In this document: one piece after another, positions 24,546 to 33,321 of the stretch | Numbering within the stretch: the stretch's first letter is position 1 | Layout: every line of letters starts with the position of its first letter | Assembly (NCBI RefSeq): GCF_000613185.1 | Contig: NZ_CCBB010000001.1 | Span: 3,038,001-3,102,000 of the forward strand | Direction: 5' to 3' | Length of the DNA: 64,000 nt | DNA from: Mycolicibacterium cosmeticum | Lineage (GTDB): Bacteria > Actinomycetota > Actinomycetes > Mycobacteriales > Mycobacteriaceae | The notes under the pieces: model-generated | Seen by the model: the letters and a program-made list of their open reading frames with translations, nothing else | Database searches by the model: none | What the model was told of the DNA's origin: nothing | Position numbers and translations under genes: made by a program

Positions 24546-26369
24546 TCACCCCTCGGTGCCGAGCCTGCCCTCGCCGACAAGGAGGCCGACGCCGTCGGCG
24601 TCCGCGCGCGGATACACGCCGGCCCAGGAGCGTTCGATAAAGCGGTGCAGGCTGTCGACCGCCTGCGGCCCGGCATCGGTCCGCCACACCACGTGGCCGT
24701 CTGGTCGCACCACGACGGCACCGTGGTCGCCGACCTCGAACAGATCGATGGCGGGGTGGTTCGCGTCGTCGACTCCGCCCAGACCGACCACGGTGAACGG
24801 CACGGACATGGATGCGCCAGCCAACATTTCGATCCAACCTTGCGGATCGGCGGTGAACACGGTGAGACCTTTTCGAGCGACTGCGTCATGGGTCGAGCGC
24901 TGCGCACCGTCGGGCCCACTGATGATCGCGTGGGGTAGCCGCGCACCCGGATGTGTCGTCGGGTGATACAACGCGACATCACCCTCAGGACACCGGCTCT
25001 CGGCGGTGTCGATCAACGGGCTGGCGTAGGCATAACCGAATTCCAGGCCGCTGGCCACGAAGTGTTCCTCTTGTCCCGGAATGGCAGCGGCCATGCGCTG
25101 CCGTAACCTTCTGCTCCGGGCCGTGTTTCGGAGCAACCGTTTGGTTCGGGACGTCTGCGCGGTGGTCAGGGCATCCGCGATGCGGGCGATCGGCGGGGCG
25201 GGCACCCTGCCCAGTGGAAGTCTGCCGATGAGTTCGGTGGCCTTGTGCAGCGAGCGATTGGTGATGCTTAATGCCGCGGTGACTTCGTCGAGTTTGAAGT
25301 GGTTGTTGGTGCTCTGCTCGGCGAACCGCGTGACGACGGGCCGCCGTTCGGTCTCGTAGGTGTCCAGCAGCGATTCGGATGCGCCTTCCTGCAGGATCGC
25401 GGCGAGCTTCCAGGCGAGGTTGTGGGCGTCCTGTACACCGCTGTTGAGCCCGAATCCCCCCGTGTGCGGGAAGCGGTGGGCGGCGTCGCCGATGAGCAGA
25501 AGCGGTCCGCTACGGAACCGGTCGGCGATCTGCTTGGTCATCGTCCAGGTTCCGGTCGAGCGGATCTCGTATTCGGTGGATCCGATCACGTTGGGCAGGA
25601 TCCGGTTCCAGTACGTCCGGCTGTCGCTCGCGATCGATTGAGCGGCGTGCAGGTACGGCGTCATCAACACGTAGTCGTCGTCGGCGTGGGCGATCATCAC
25701 CCCGCTGAACCGCGGGTGGTAGATCCAGCTGAGCAGGGGCCGGCTGGTGCCGTCCGGATACAGTCCGGGCGCGTGGAAGAAGACGCTGCCCATGTTGGCC
25801 AACACCGGACCGGTCATGGCGATACCTGCGGCGTCGCGCAGCCTGCTGTTCGCCCCGTCTGCCGCGACGATGAATCGCGGTGAGACGACGACTGGATCGC
25901 TGCCCTGCGACCGCAACGTCAGCCGCTCGTCAATGAGGTCAGCGTGCCAGCCGCGCCGGAAATCGACAAGGGGCTCGCGCTCCAGGGCCTTCCACAGCTC
26001 TGGCATCAACAGGTGCTGACCGATGTGAGAGATGAGAAACGAACTGTGACTGCGGACTTCGGCGAGCCGATCCGGTTGGGAGAGCAGATCGATCTCACCG
26101 ATCGGGTCGGATCGCACGTCGGTGCACCAGCGGATGATGTTGACGGTGTCGATCGGCGGGGTGATCGCCTCCAGGGCGCGTCCCAGTTCGGGGCAGGCCT
26201 GGTTCCAGATCTCCAGAGTGCGGGCGTTGATGACGTGGGCGGCCGGATGCAGTCGGGTTTCCCGACGCTCGTCGACGACGGTGCTCTCGATGCCGTACCG
26301 GGCCAGCAGCAAGGCGAGGGTGGAACCCGCGGCCCCGGCGCCGACGATGACAATCGATTCAGTATCCAT
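24546..26369 (-). CDS. FAD-dependent aromatic-ring monooxygenase
   Basis: 607-residue class A flavoprotein monooxygenase of the phenol hydroxylase/TfdB type. The FAD-binding GxGxxG is in SIVIVGAGAAGSTLALLLAR at the N-terminus. A middle DG motif is ADGANSRLRDAAG (near 170). The second FAD motif is LLLIGDAAHRFPHTGGFGLN followed by SGVQDAHNLAWKLA (near 290). The thioredoxin-like C-terminal part (about 450-600) is as in phenol hydroxylases. It would hydroxylate an aromatic ring with NAD(P)H and O2. It is the last gene of the minus-strand operon, 3 bases after the VOC dioxygenase gene. Confidence 0.92.
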   Translation of the reverse strand: MDTESIVIVGAGAAGSTLALLLARYGIESTVVDERRETRLHPAAHVINARTLEIWNQACPELGRALEAITPPIDTVNIIRWCTDVRSDPIGEIDLLSQPDRLAEVRSHSSFLISHIGQHLLMPELWKALEREPLVDFRRGWHADLIDERLTLRSQGSDPVVVSPRFIVAADGANSRLRDAAGIAMTGPVLANMGSVFFHAPGLYPDGTSRPLLSWIYHPRFSGVMIAHADDDYVLMTPYLHAAQSIASDSRTYWNRILPNVIGSTEYEIRSTGTWTMTKQIADRFRSGPLLLIGDAAHRFPHTGGFGLNSGVQDAHNLAWKLAAILQEGASESLLDTYETERRPVVTRFAEQSTNNHFKLDEVTAALSITNRSLHKATELIGRLPLGRVPAPPIARIADALTTAQTSRTKRLLRNTARSRRLRQRMAAAIPGQEEHFVASGLEFGYAYASPLIDTAESRCPEGDVALYHPTTHPGARLPHAIISGPDGAQRSTHDAVARKGLTVFTADPQGWIEMLAGASMSVPFTVVGLGGVDDANHPAIDLFEVGDHGAVVVRPDGHVVWRTDAGPQAVDSLHRFIERSWAGVYPRADADGVGLLVGEGRLGTEG

Positions 26370-26372
26370 GTC

Positions 26373-27056
26373 TTACAACGTCTTCCACGTGATGGCGCGC
26401 TTGTTCGACCGGGGTTTGGCGCCGGGGCGGGTCCCGGCGCCTGGCTTGAGCAGCTCCTCGCGAGCCACGCCGGCGCGGAGCTTTTCGAGCAGGTAGTTCG
26501 GGTCGATGTTGGTGCCGATCGGGTTCTCCTCGAACGCGTGACTGTTGAAGTATTCGGCGGTCTGCTGCGCGGTGGGGAAGTTCTCGGTCTGGAACTCCAG
26601 CCGGATACCTTCGGGATCTTCGTAGTACAGACTGGTGGTGGGTCCGTGGTTGATGGACCAGACCGGGGTGATCTCCACGTTCTTCAGGCGTTCGTAGGTC
26701 AGCAGCAGTCTCTCCACGGAGGTGAAGGTGAAGGCGAGATGGTCGATGCCGTAGGTCTTTCGACGCCATCGCGACAGCGGGAAGGCGTATCGCAGTGGCG
26801 GCGGCAGTTTGACCAACGCCAGTCGGTGACTTTCGTGATCCCATGTCAAGAAGGCGATTTGGCTGTCTTCGTGCACGACGCGGGCGCCGAAGACGTGTCC
26901 GTACCAGTCGATCATCTCGGCGCTACGCGCGGTCTTGACGACCCAGTGGGCGATGAAGTCGGGTACCAGGCGGTCGGGTAGTCGATCGAGATCCGGTGTG
27001 GATGTGGTGCTGTTCTTCGGATCAGACGGTTGCAGTGGGCTCGGTGTGGCACTCAC
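26373..27056 (-). CDS. VOC-family extradiol-dioxygenase-like protein
   Basis: 227-residue protein from a GTG with a GAGAGGA site. It has one pair of VOC modules: DFIAHWVVKTARSAEMIDWY with an N-terminal His, then YGIDHLAFTFTSVERLLLTY with a second His, and YYEDPEGIRLEFQTENF with the Glu. The His-His-Glu layout is the metal site of type I extradiol dioxygenases. The C-terminus is basic (GTRPGAKPRSNKRAITWKTL). Its neighbours, a ring monooxygenase and a fumarylacetoacetate-hydrolase-type enzyme, favour ring cleavage of a catechol-like intermediate. A lyase or isomerase role of VOC proteins cannot be excluded. Confidence 0.85.
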   Translation of the reverse strand: MSATPSPLQPSDPKNSTTSTPDLDRLPDRLVPDFIAHWVVKTARSAEMIDWYGHVFGARVVHEDSQIAFLTWDHESHRLALVKLPPPLRYAFPLSRWRRKTYGIDHLAFTFTSVERLLLTYERLKNVEITPVWSINHGPTTSLYYEDPEGIRLEFQTENFPTAQQTAEYFNSHAFEENPIGTNIDPNYLLEKLRAGVAREELLKPGAGTRPGAKPRSNKRAITWKTL

Positions 27057-27072
27057 GGCTGGTCCTCTCCTC

Positions 27073-28032
27073 TCAGGGGATGGCGGCGACAATGGTGTTT
27101 CGCTGGGTGCCCAGGTCGAGCGTCCCGGCGGTGTTGCGGATGGAGGCGGTGACGATGTCACCGGGCTTCAGGTAGGGCTTGCGCTGGTTGAGCTTGACGA
27201 ATGCCGCCCACAGCTTGTCCTCGGGCAGTAGGGCCGTGGCCAGGCGGCGAACGAAAGGCGGGGGTGAACCCGCCACGATGCCGTGCGGGGTTCCGGTCAG
27301 CAGGACGTCGCCGGGATCCCAGTTGCAGAATTCGCTGAGTTCGGTGAGTGTCTCGGCGGGCCGGTACAGCATGTTGCCGGTGTTGTCGGACTGCCGTAAC
27401 GATCCGTTGACCTCCAGGCGCAGCTCGAGGTCGTCGATGAGCCGGAGATCCTCTGGTTCGAGCACCGCCAGCACCGGCCCCAGCGGACAGAAGCCCCGGT
27501 AGCTCTTGCCTTTCAGGAACTGCCCCTGGGGAAGCTGGACGTCGCGGGCGGACAGGTCGTTGCCGATGGTCACGCCGAAGACGTACTCATGCAGGTTCTC
27601 GGCGGTGATGGTCGTCGGTGCATGCACGGTTCCGCGCAGAACCAGCGTCAGCTCGATCTCGTAGTCGAGCAGAGTGACATGAGCTGGGCGGGTGACCGGG
27701 TCGTAGGGGCCGGTGACGGCGGCGTCGGTCTTGTCGAAGAACAGGTTGAAGGTGCGCTTGTCGGGGTTCATCCCGGACTCGATCGCATGCTCGCGGTAGT
27801 TCACCCCCTGGCACATCACCCGGCACGGAGTGGTCACCGGTGACAATAAGCCGACATCGGCCAGCACCACGTCGCCGGTTTTCGCCGCCGCGGCCCGCCA
27901 GTCGGCTTCGCCACGCTCGATGAGGTCGGCAGTGCGGGGATAGTCGCCCGTGAGAGGTGTGACGCGGTCACCGGTGAGCACCCCCCAAGAGGGGCGTTCA
28001 TTGTTCTCGTATCGGACGAGATGTACGACCAT
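27073..28032 (-). CDS. Fumarylacetoacetate hydrolase family protein
   Basis: 319-residue enzyme. The ATG at 28032 has a GGGAG site; a TTG at 28038 is also in frame. The FAH fold is shown by QGVNYREHAIESG, the metal-binding DYEIELTLVLRG, GVTIGNDLSARDVQ, KSYRGFCPLGPVLA, GDVLLTGTPHGI and the terminal LKPGDIVTASI. Members hydrolyse or hydrate beta-keto acids such as ring-cleavage products, or decarboxylate oxaloacetate. Beside the dioxygenase-like gene it probably handles the ring-cleavage product. It is 16 bases upstream of the VOC gene in the same operon. Confidence 0.92.
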   Translation of the reverse strand: MVVHLVRYENNERPSWGVLTGDRVTPLTGDYPRTADLIERGEADWRAAAAKTGDVVLADVGLLSPVTTPCRVMCQGVNYREHAIESGMNPDKRTFNLFFDKTDAAVTGPYDPVTRPAHVTLLDYEIELTLVLRGTVHAPTTITAENLHEYVFGVTIGNDLSARDVQLPQGQFLKGKSYRGFCPLGPVLAVLEPEDLRLIDDLELRLEVNGSLRQSDNTGNMLYRPAETLTELSEFCNWDPGDVLLTGTPHGIVAGSPPPFVRRLATALLPEDKLWAAFVKLNQRKPYLKPGDIVTASIRNTAGTLDLGTQRNTIVAAIP

Positions 28033-28143
28033 CGACAACTCCCGCGTCTGCCCGTCGTTCGACCGGCTCCGTACCCAGTCAACTGAGCGGCATCGCCGTG
28101 CCGCCTGGCCTCAAGTACGAAATTGGCGGGGTTCGGCTGGTTT

Positions 28144-29442
28144 TCAGTCCAACTCGTCCGGCGCGGGCGTCAGCACCGTCTCGCCGAGTTCCTCGGCCAG
28201 GGTCAACGCGGCGTGCAGCTGCAGGCGGCGAACCGTCGCCGGCCGGCCGCGAAGTTGCTCGGCCCGCTGCACGCGGTACGCGACGGTGTTGCGCGCGATG
28301 TGGAGGTCGGCTGCGGTGCCGGCCAGGCTCCTGTCGCGGTCGAGGTAGCACTTGAGGGTGCGACGCATCGTGACGACGGAGTCGGTGTTGTCGACCAAGC
28401 CGCCGAGTTCGCGGGCGACGAACTCGCGGGCGGCGAGCAGGTCGGCGCTCAGCATCGCGACGAGGTCGAGATCCTCATACCCGAACCACCACGCCTCCCG
28501 CGTGGACAGTGCGCCCACTCGCGCTGCCTCGGCCGCCTGCTCGTGACTGCGCCGGAACCCCTCGACGCCGGCACCCGCCGTGCCGATCGCGACGCGAACG
28601 CCCGGGGGCGGAGGCGTCACGGGGACGATGGCCTCCGGCGGATGCGACGTGCGCGAACCCCAGGCCCAAACCCGTTGGGCGCCAACCGGAAGCACGAGTG
28701 TGGAGACGCATCCTGCCGCGGCGAGGATCTCTGAGGCCGTGGCTCCGAGCTGAGTCGATTCGGCGGGCACACTCGAACCCGGCCATACGATGACCGCCAG
28801 ATGCCAGCGGCTCAGGTCGTAGCCCAGGATCCGGGTGGCTCGCTCCATCGGCACGGCGCTGCCCTGGAGGAGGTCTTCCACGACTCCCGCGCGTAGGGCG
28901 ATCGAACTGGTCAACCACGCTTCGTGGGCGCGGGCATATTCGTCGGCCATCCGTTTGGTCAGCGCATCGACGATGCCGAACAGCACGTCGTTGATGCGCC
29001 GCATCTCGCCGAATCGCTGCGCAGCGGGCACCACGCGCTCGGCAGCGTCCAGCAGCACGCTCGTAGCGGTGGAGTGCGCGACATGGATGCTGCGCAGCAT
29101 GTGCTCCATGCCGATGCCCCGGGAAACCACTTCCATCGGTCCCGCGAGGACCTCCGGCATGGCCGTCAACGACACCTGGTCACCTCGCTCGAGGGCGATC
29201 AGCGTGCCGAGTGCGACGGCCTCGCATCCCTTGGCGATCTCGGTGGCGACGGCGTCCACGGCCAGTTCCGGGATCGCGGTAGTGATGGCCGCCGTCATCT
29301 GCGCCCCGAGCTCCACAGCCCAGGCGGCCGGCCCGGGTCCCAGCGCATCGGCGACCAGCTGGGCACGGTCGGGGACCACCGATTCCCTGGGAAATGCTTC
29401 AGGCGAACGGGGTTCGAGTTCGGCGAACCACGGACGGTTCAT
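28144..29442 (-). CDS. PucR family transcriptional regulator
   Basis: 432-residue CdaR/PucR-type regulator from the ATG at 29442, which overlaps the P450 stop as ATGA. The C-terminal helix-turn-helix is clear: YLDRDRSLAGTAADLHIARN, then TVAYRVQRAEQLRGRPATVR. Ahead of it is a GGDEF-like degenerate domain around VRVAIGTAGAGVEGFRRSHE. The N-terminal half is helical with a MRRINDVLFGIVDALTKRMA segment. It is embedded inside the catabolic operon, so it is co-transcribed with the enzymes. It probably acts as an activator of this or a related pathway in response to a pathway compound. Confidence 0.92.
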   Translation of the reverse strand: MNRPWFAELEPRSPEAFPRESVVPDRAQLVADALGPGPAAWAVELGAQMTAAITTAIPELAVDAVATEIAKGCEAVALGTLIALERGDQVSLTAMPEVLAGPMEVVSRGIGMEHMLRSIHVAHSTATSVLLDAAERVVPAAQRFGEMRRINDVLFGIVDALTKRMADEYARAHEAWLTSSIALRAGVVEDLLQGSAVPMERATRILGYDLSRWHLAVIVWPGSSVPAESTQLGATASEILAAAGCVSTLVLPVGAQRVWAWGSRTSHPPEAIVPVTPPPPGVRVAIGTAGAGVEGFRRSHEQAAEAARVGALSTREAWWFGYEDLDLVAMLSADLLAAREFVARELGGLVDNTDSVVTMRRTLKCYLDRDRSLAGTAADLHIARNTVAYRVQRAEQLRGRPATVRRLQLHAALTLAEELGETVLTPAPDELD

Positions 29443-30749
29443 CGACTGCGCCGGTGGATGACGGCGACCGCTCCGGCCGCCGGCGCATTGGCAATTCCCC
29501 GTGATCGCGATCGTTCGTCGGACTCCGTCGTGGGTTCGAGCGTGTACGTGCGCAAAATCTCGCGCAAGGTGATGAGCATTTCGGTGTTGGCGAACGCCGC
29601 ACCGACGCAACGGCGCAGACCGCCCCCGTACGGAATCCACGAGCTGGTGTCCGGCTTGGCATGCAGGAACCGGGTGGGGTCGAAGCGGGCCGGATCGGCG
29701 TAGTTGGCGGGGGAGCTGTGCGAGAGCGCGATGCTCGCAATGATGGTCTGGTCTGCGGGCAAAACCCACTCGCCCAAACGAGTTCGACTTGTCGTCACGC
29801 GCAGCACGCCGGGGATCACCGGTCGGCTGCGCTGCACCTCCCAGACCGTGGCTTGCAGAAGATCCGCACCGCCGGCGTCGATCTCCTCGACCAGCTGTGA
29901 CAGCACCTCCGGGTGGCGGCGTAACCGCTCGATGGCCCAGGCCAGCGTGGTGGCCGTGGTTTCGTGTCCGGCGGCGAGCAGCGTTTGCAACTCGTCGATG
30001 ATGTGGTCGTCGGGAATCGGACGGCCATCCTCGTCTCTGGCGGCCACCAGCATGGCCAGGACATCCGTGCGCTCGTGGAGGTCCGGAGCGGCTCTGGCAT
30101 TGCGGATCAGGGTGCCGATGAGGTCGTCGCACCGACGCCGCATGCGTTCCAGGCGTCCCCATGGGCTCCAGCGTCCGAGGTCACGACGCAAACCTGCCGG
30201 CAGTACGGTGAGCCGGGATGCCAGCAATACCGCGGGCGGGAGGAGTTCCCGCAAGGCCGCCAATTCGGGCCCATCGGCACCGAACACCGCGCGCAGGATG
30301 GCGTTCAGGGTGATGCGCATCATCGACGGCAGCGTGGCAAACGGTGTCGCAGTCGGCCAGGTGGACAGCTCGCGCGCAACTTCTTCTTCGATGATCTGCT
30401 CGTAAACCGGCATCCGCTTGCCATGCAGCGGCGGCATCAGCAGCTTGCGTCGCGCCAGATGTGGCGCGCCGTTGAGGCTGAAAGTGGAACCCGGGCCGAT
30501 GACGTCACCGAGGTTGGTGATCGTCTGTACGAGATCTCCCGCGGTGAACAATTCCTTGATCAGATCGGGATCGCTGAGCACGATGGTGTCGCCGAACAGC
30601 GGAAGCGACACGCTGAACGCCGCACCGTGGCGGCGGCGTACGTACGCCAGCGCCCGCGGCGGGTTCACGAGCATGGCCGCGCCCTGAACGATGCGTGGAA
30701 GCGCTACTCCGGGTGGCAGCCGCACTGGGTCGCTGGTGAGCTGAGCCAA
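29439..30749 (-). CDS. Cytochrome P450
   Basis: About 436-residue soluble P450. The oxygen-binding helix reads AAGHETTATTLAW. The ExxR motif is EVQR in ATVWEVQRSRPVIPG. The PERF-like part is DPARFDPTRFL. The haem loop is YGGGLRRCVGAAFA with the axial Cys. Two starts are possible: TTG at 30749 with an AAGGGGG site six bases upstream, or ATG at 30770, which lies inside the large operator. I prefer 30749. Electrons would come from a ferredoxin and reductase not seen here. It is the first gene of the ring-degradation operon and could perform an initial hydroxylation. Confidence 0.92.
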   Translation of the reverse strand: MAQLTSDPVRLPPGVALPRIVQGAAMLVNPPRALAYVRRRHGAAFSVSLPLFGDTIVLSDPDLIKELFTAGDLVQTITNLGDVIGPGSTFSLNGAPHLARRKLLMPPLHGKRMPVYEQIIEEEVARELSTWPTATPFATLPSMMRITLNAILRAVFGADGPELAALRELLPPAVLLASRLTVLPAGLRRDLGRWSPWGRLERMRRRCDDLIGTLIRNARAAPDLHERTDVLAMLVAARDEDGRPIPDDHIIDELQTLLAAGHETTATTLAWAIERLRRHPEVLSQLVEEIDAGGADLLQATVWEVQRSRPVIPGVLRVTTSRTRLGEWVLPADQTIIASIALSHSSPANYADPARFDPTRFLHAKPDTSSWIPYGGGLRRCVGAAFANTEMLITLREILRTYTLEPTTESDERSRSRGIANAPAAGAVAVIHRRSR

Positions 30750-30764
30750 GGTGGTCCCCCTTCG

Positions 30765-30803
30765 GTACATGCGTGTACTAGCCACACTAGTACACGAATG
30801 TAC
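30765..30803. promoter_or_regulatory. 39-bp inverted-repeat operator (P450/TetR)
   Basis: Arms GTACATGCGTGTACTAG (30765-30781) and CTAGTACACGAATGTAC (30787-30803) pair at 16 of 17 positions around CCACA. It lies between the divergent P450 operon and the TetR gene at 30855. The half site GTACA occurs more than once in each arm, so two TetR dimers may bind side by side. Confidence 0.88.
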
Positions 30804-30854
30804 CGGAGCTGGCTTGTGTGGATCTACGATCGGCACCGGCAGAAAGGACGCGAA

Positions 30855-31472
30855 GTGAACGCAGTGGCGGTACCCGGGCGCGCCCGGCTTCCCGGCGGTG
30901 ACCCCTTGTTCTATCGCCGACGGATCTTGGAAGCGATGGCGGAGTCCATCGCCGAGGTCGGCTACGCGAACACGATGGTCGCCGATGTCGTGCGTCGGGC
31001 CCGCACGTCGAAGTCGAAGTTCTACGCCGAGTTCTCCGACCGGGAAGCGTGTCTGGTCGCCCTGCTGTCGGAGGCCAATGACGCCAACCTCGCGGCAGTG
31101 GCTGCTGCGGTGGACGCGGCCGCGCCATGGCAGACCCAGGTACGCCAAGCAGTGGAAACCTGGTTCGACTGGGCTGAACGGCGGCGGCCCCTCACGCTTG
31201 CCTGGATCCGCGACGTGCCCGCCTTGGGTCCATCGGCGCGTTCGCTCCAACGCATGGCGATGGAACGTTTCGTCGAACTGGTTCGCACACTCAGTGACAC
31301 CCAGGAATTGAAGGCCATCGGTATCCAACCCGTGCCCCACGCGCGCGCTGTGCTGCTGATCGGCGGCCTTCGGGAACTGACAGCGCACACCGTAGAACAT
31401 GACCAGCCCCTGGCCGCGGTGACCGAAGAAGCCGTCCGCAGCGCCATCGCTCTGATCAACCCCGCTGACTAG
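30855..31472 (+). CDS. TetR family transcriptional regulator
   Basis: 205-residue regulator from a GTG with an AGAAAGGA site. The N-terminal helix-turn-helix reads RRRILEAMAESIAEVGYANT, then MVADVVRRARTSKSKFYAEF with SDREACLVALL. The C-terminal domain is helical with a conserved RHAV-like ARAVLLIGGLRELTAHTVEH segment. It is divergent from the P450 operon across the 39-bp inverted repeat and most likely represses it. Together with the PucR protein inside the operon, this gives two layers of control. Confidence 0.93.
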   Translation: MNAVAVPGRARLPGGDPLFYRRRILEAMAESIAEVGYANTMVADVVRRARTSKSKFYAEFSDREACLVALLSEANDANLAAVAAAVDAAAPWQTQVRQAVETWFDWAERRRPLTLAWIRDVPALGPSARSLQRMAMERFVELVRTLSDTQELKAIGIQPVPHARAVLLIGGLRELTAHTVEHDQPLAAVTEEAVRSAIALINPAD

Positions 31473-31686
31473 GAGAGACCGCCGCGTGCTGGGCGCGCTT
31501 GGCCCTGAAGGGTTTCGGTCGGTATCTTTGGCAGCGTGAACATCCGAGTGGAGGAGGTCGTCGGCGCTCGCGCCGACATCAGATGACCGCGCCCCGTCGC
31601 CGACCCGTTGGGCCGGCGGCGCAGTCGTACCCTCACTCCTCTGGACCGCACCCGCGTGCGGTTCCCCTTCCTGGATGGATTCACCA

Positions 31687-32181
31687 ATGGACTCCTACAC
31701 CCGTACCCAGATCCTCGGTGCCTTCCGCAGCGCCACCCGCAGCGAGGTCAAGAAGGTCAGCTTCGCCGCGGATTTCGATGCCGTCGACTTCGGCAAACTG
31801 GAGTACTACGGCTGGGCCGACCCCAAGATCCCGCGCCGTGCCTACCTCGTGGTCGAACGCGCCGAGGGACCGATCGCGCTGCTGCTGACCCGCGCCGCCG
31901 TCAGGCCGCGGGGACGCGCCATGTGCACGTGGTGCAACGACGTCAACCTCACCGATGAAGCGGTGCTCTACACCGTCCGGCGCGGCGGCGCAGCGGGCCG
32001 CAAGGGTGACACCATCGGCACGTTGATCTGCGCGAACTTCGGCTGCTCCCGTCATGTGCGGCAGCTGCCGCCGGCCTATCACAAGGAAACCGATCTCGAG
32101 CGGCTACGCGAACAGCGGATCGACGAGTTGCGGCGCAAGGTGCACGGTTTCGTCGACAAGGTGCTCTCGACGGAGGACTGA
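31687..32181 (+). CDS. FBP/FusB-type EF-G-binding zinc-finger protein
   Basis: 164-residue protein of the FBP family. An in-frame ATG at 31675 gives four extra residues; 31687 has GGATGG upstream. The N-terminal helical part starts MDSYTRTQILGAFRSATRSE. The C-terminal treble-clef zinc finger has MCTWCNDVNL and ICANFGCSRH with four Cys. FusB-type proteins bind elongation factor G and rescue it from fusidic-acid-stalled ribosomes; many actinobacterial relatives are housekeeping or uncharacterised. It is a single gene convergent with the lipoprotein gene. Whether it protects against fusidic acid cannot be said from sequence. Confidence 0.85.
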   Translation: MDSYTRTQILGAFRSATRSEVKKVSFAADFDAVDFGKLEYYGWADPKIPRRAYLVVERAEGPIALLLTRAAVRPRGRAMCTWCNDVNLTDEAVLYTVRRGGAAGRKGDTIGTLICANFGCSRHVRQLPPAYHKETDLERLREQRIDELRRKVHGFVDKVLSTED

Positions 32182-32199
32182 CGGCGCGCGCCGCGTCAG
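32178..32199. terminator. Shared hairpin over two convergent stops
   Basis: Outer arms CTGAC and GTCAG with the inner palindrome GGCGCGCGCC and a two-base bulge. It overlaps the stop codons of the convergent genes ending at 32181 and 32196. It is a possible bidirectional terminator. Confidence 0.45.
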
Positions 32200-33089
32200 A
32201 TCCTGCCGCCCGGGAACATCGTCCTGACGGCTTGGGTGATGGTGGCGCGGGCCGCGGCGGCGTCGCCGGGTTCCAGCGAGCTGATCGCCATCACGTAGCG
32301 GCGGTCGGGCCCGATCACGCCCGTCGACACGTGCAACTGATTGCTGCCGTTCCAGCAGCAGAACCAGCCCTGCTTCACCGCAACCGGCTCGGCGGGCAGC
32401 CCCTCGGGGATGCCGAACCGCTGCGGGTACCCGTCGAGTCCCGTCGGCGTGGATTGCGCCAGGTCGTTGATGATGAGGTCGGCCTGTTCGGGCGGCAGGC
32501 CGCCGGTGCCGTCCAGGAGCATGTCGTAGTACCGGACGAGATCGCTTGCGGTGCTTTGCGTCACGTCCCAGTGCCCGTTGTACGGTGCCGTCGTCGCCCC
32601 CAATCCGTACCGGGCCACGACGCGGGCGATGACGGCGTTGCGGCCGTTGCGATCCCAGAACATCTGGGCCGCACCGTCATCGGAGGAGCGCAGCATGGTG
32701 TCCAGTGAGCTGTGGTCGGCGGGCGTCAGTTTCGTCTTGCCCTGCGACTCCTGCAGCAGCAGGTCATCGGCGATGAACAGCTTCACCACCGAGGCGATGG
32801 GGAACGGCTTGTTACTGCCGTTCGAGACCATCTGGCCGGTGTTGCGGTCCAGCACAACGGCTTCGATCGTGGCCCCGGACGCGGCCGCGTCGACGGTCGC
32901 CTGCCGGATTCGGGCATCGAGCCCGTCGAGCGCCACCGTCGGTTCGTCCGGCGGCGCCTCGGCGACGACGGCGGGTCCTTGCGGCGCGGCCGGTGACGCA
33001 TTTCCCGACGCCGCTTCACACCCGTTCACCAGCACTGCCGCGCAGGCGATGGCAAGTGTGGTCATCGCCCAATTCGGCCGCTGACGCAT
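32196..33089 (-). CDS. Serine hydrolase lipoprotein (class A beta-lactamase-like)
   Basis: 297-residue exported lipoprotein. The ATG at 33089 has a GGAGGA site. The signal peptide ends in a lipobox LVNG/C near residue 24. The mature part has the active-site serine in PIASVVKLF (Ser-x-x-Lys), an SSDDGAAQMFW segment in place of the SDN loop, and VKQGWFCCWNG with a Lys-x-Gly triad. The Glu166-type omega loop is not evident, so a true penicillinase role is doubtful. A transpeptidase-like or other serine hydrolase role at the cell envelope is possible. It is a single gene. Confidence 0.85.
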   Translation of the reverse strand: MRQRPNWAMTTLAIACAAVLVNGCEAASGNASPAAPQGPAVVAEAPPDEPTVALDGLDARIRQATVDAAASGATIEAVVLDRNTGQMVSNGSNKPFPIASVVKLFIADDLLLQESQGKTKLTPADHSSLDTMLRSSDDGAAQMFWDRNGRNAVIARVVARYGLGATTAPYNGHWDVTQSTASDLVRYYDMLLDGTGGLPPEQADLIINDLAQSTPTGLDGYPQRFGIPEGLPAEPVAVKQGWFCCWNGSNQLHVSTGVIGPDRRYVMAISSLEPGDAAAARATITQAVRTMFPGGRI

Positions 33090-33243
33090 AGCTGTCCTCC
33101 CAGTGCTGATCCGCGAAGCAGGGCCACGCCGCCCCCGCTCAGGTTTCCCCAACTTAGCCGGTTTAACCAGACCGCACCGAGGTCGGCGCCGGGCGCGCAG
33201 CCCTGCCCTAAATCCATCCCGACAAATTCGCGCAAGCGCATGC

Positions 33244-33255
33244 GCAAGCGCTTGC
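33244..33255. promoter_or_regulatory. LacI-type operator
   Basis: GCAAGCGCTTGC, a perfect 12-bp palindrome with the central CG typical of LacI-family sites. It is preceded by a second CGCAAGCGCATGCGC stretch (33231-33245). It lies 67 bases upstream of the first importer gene. The LacI gene at 37657 ends the same operon. Confidence 0.82.
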
Positions 33256-33321
33256 CTGCGTCCTAAGCTCCAGCAGAACACGCGGCGCGCTCGGCGTTGC
33301 ACCGGGGACAAAGGAGTCCAG

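Noticed and set aside
32196..33089. True class A beta-lactamase
   Set aside because: Ser-x-x-Lys and Lys-x-Gly are present, but the SDN loop is altered and no Glu of the omega loop is clear. It is called a serine hydrolase only.
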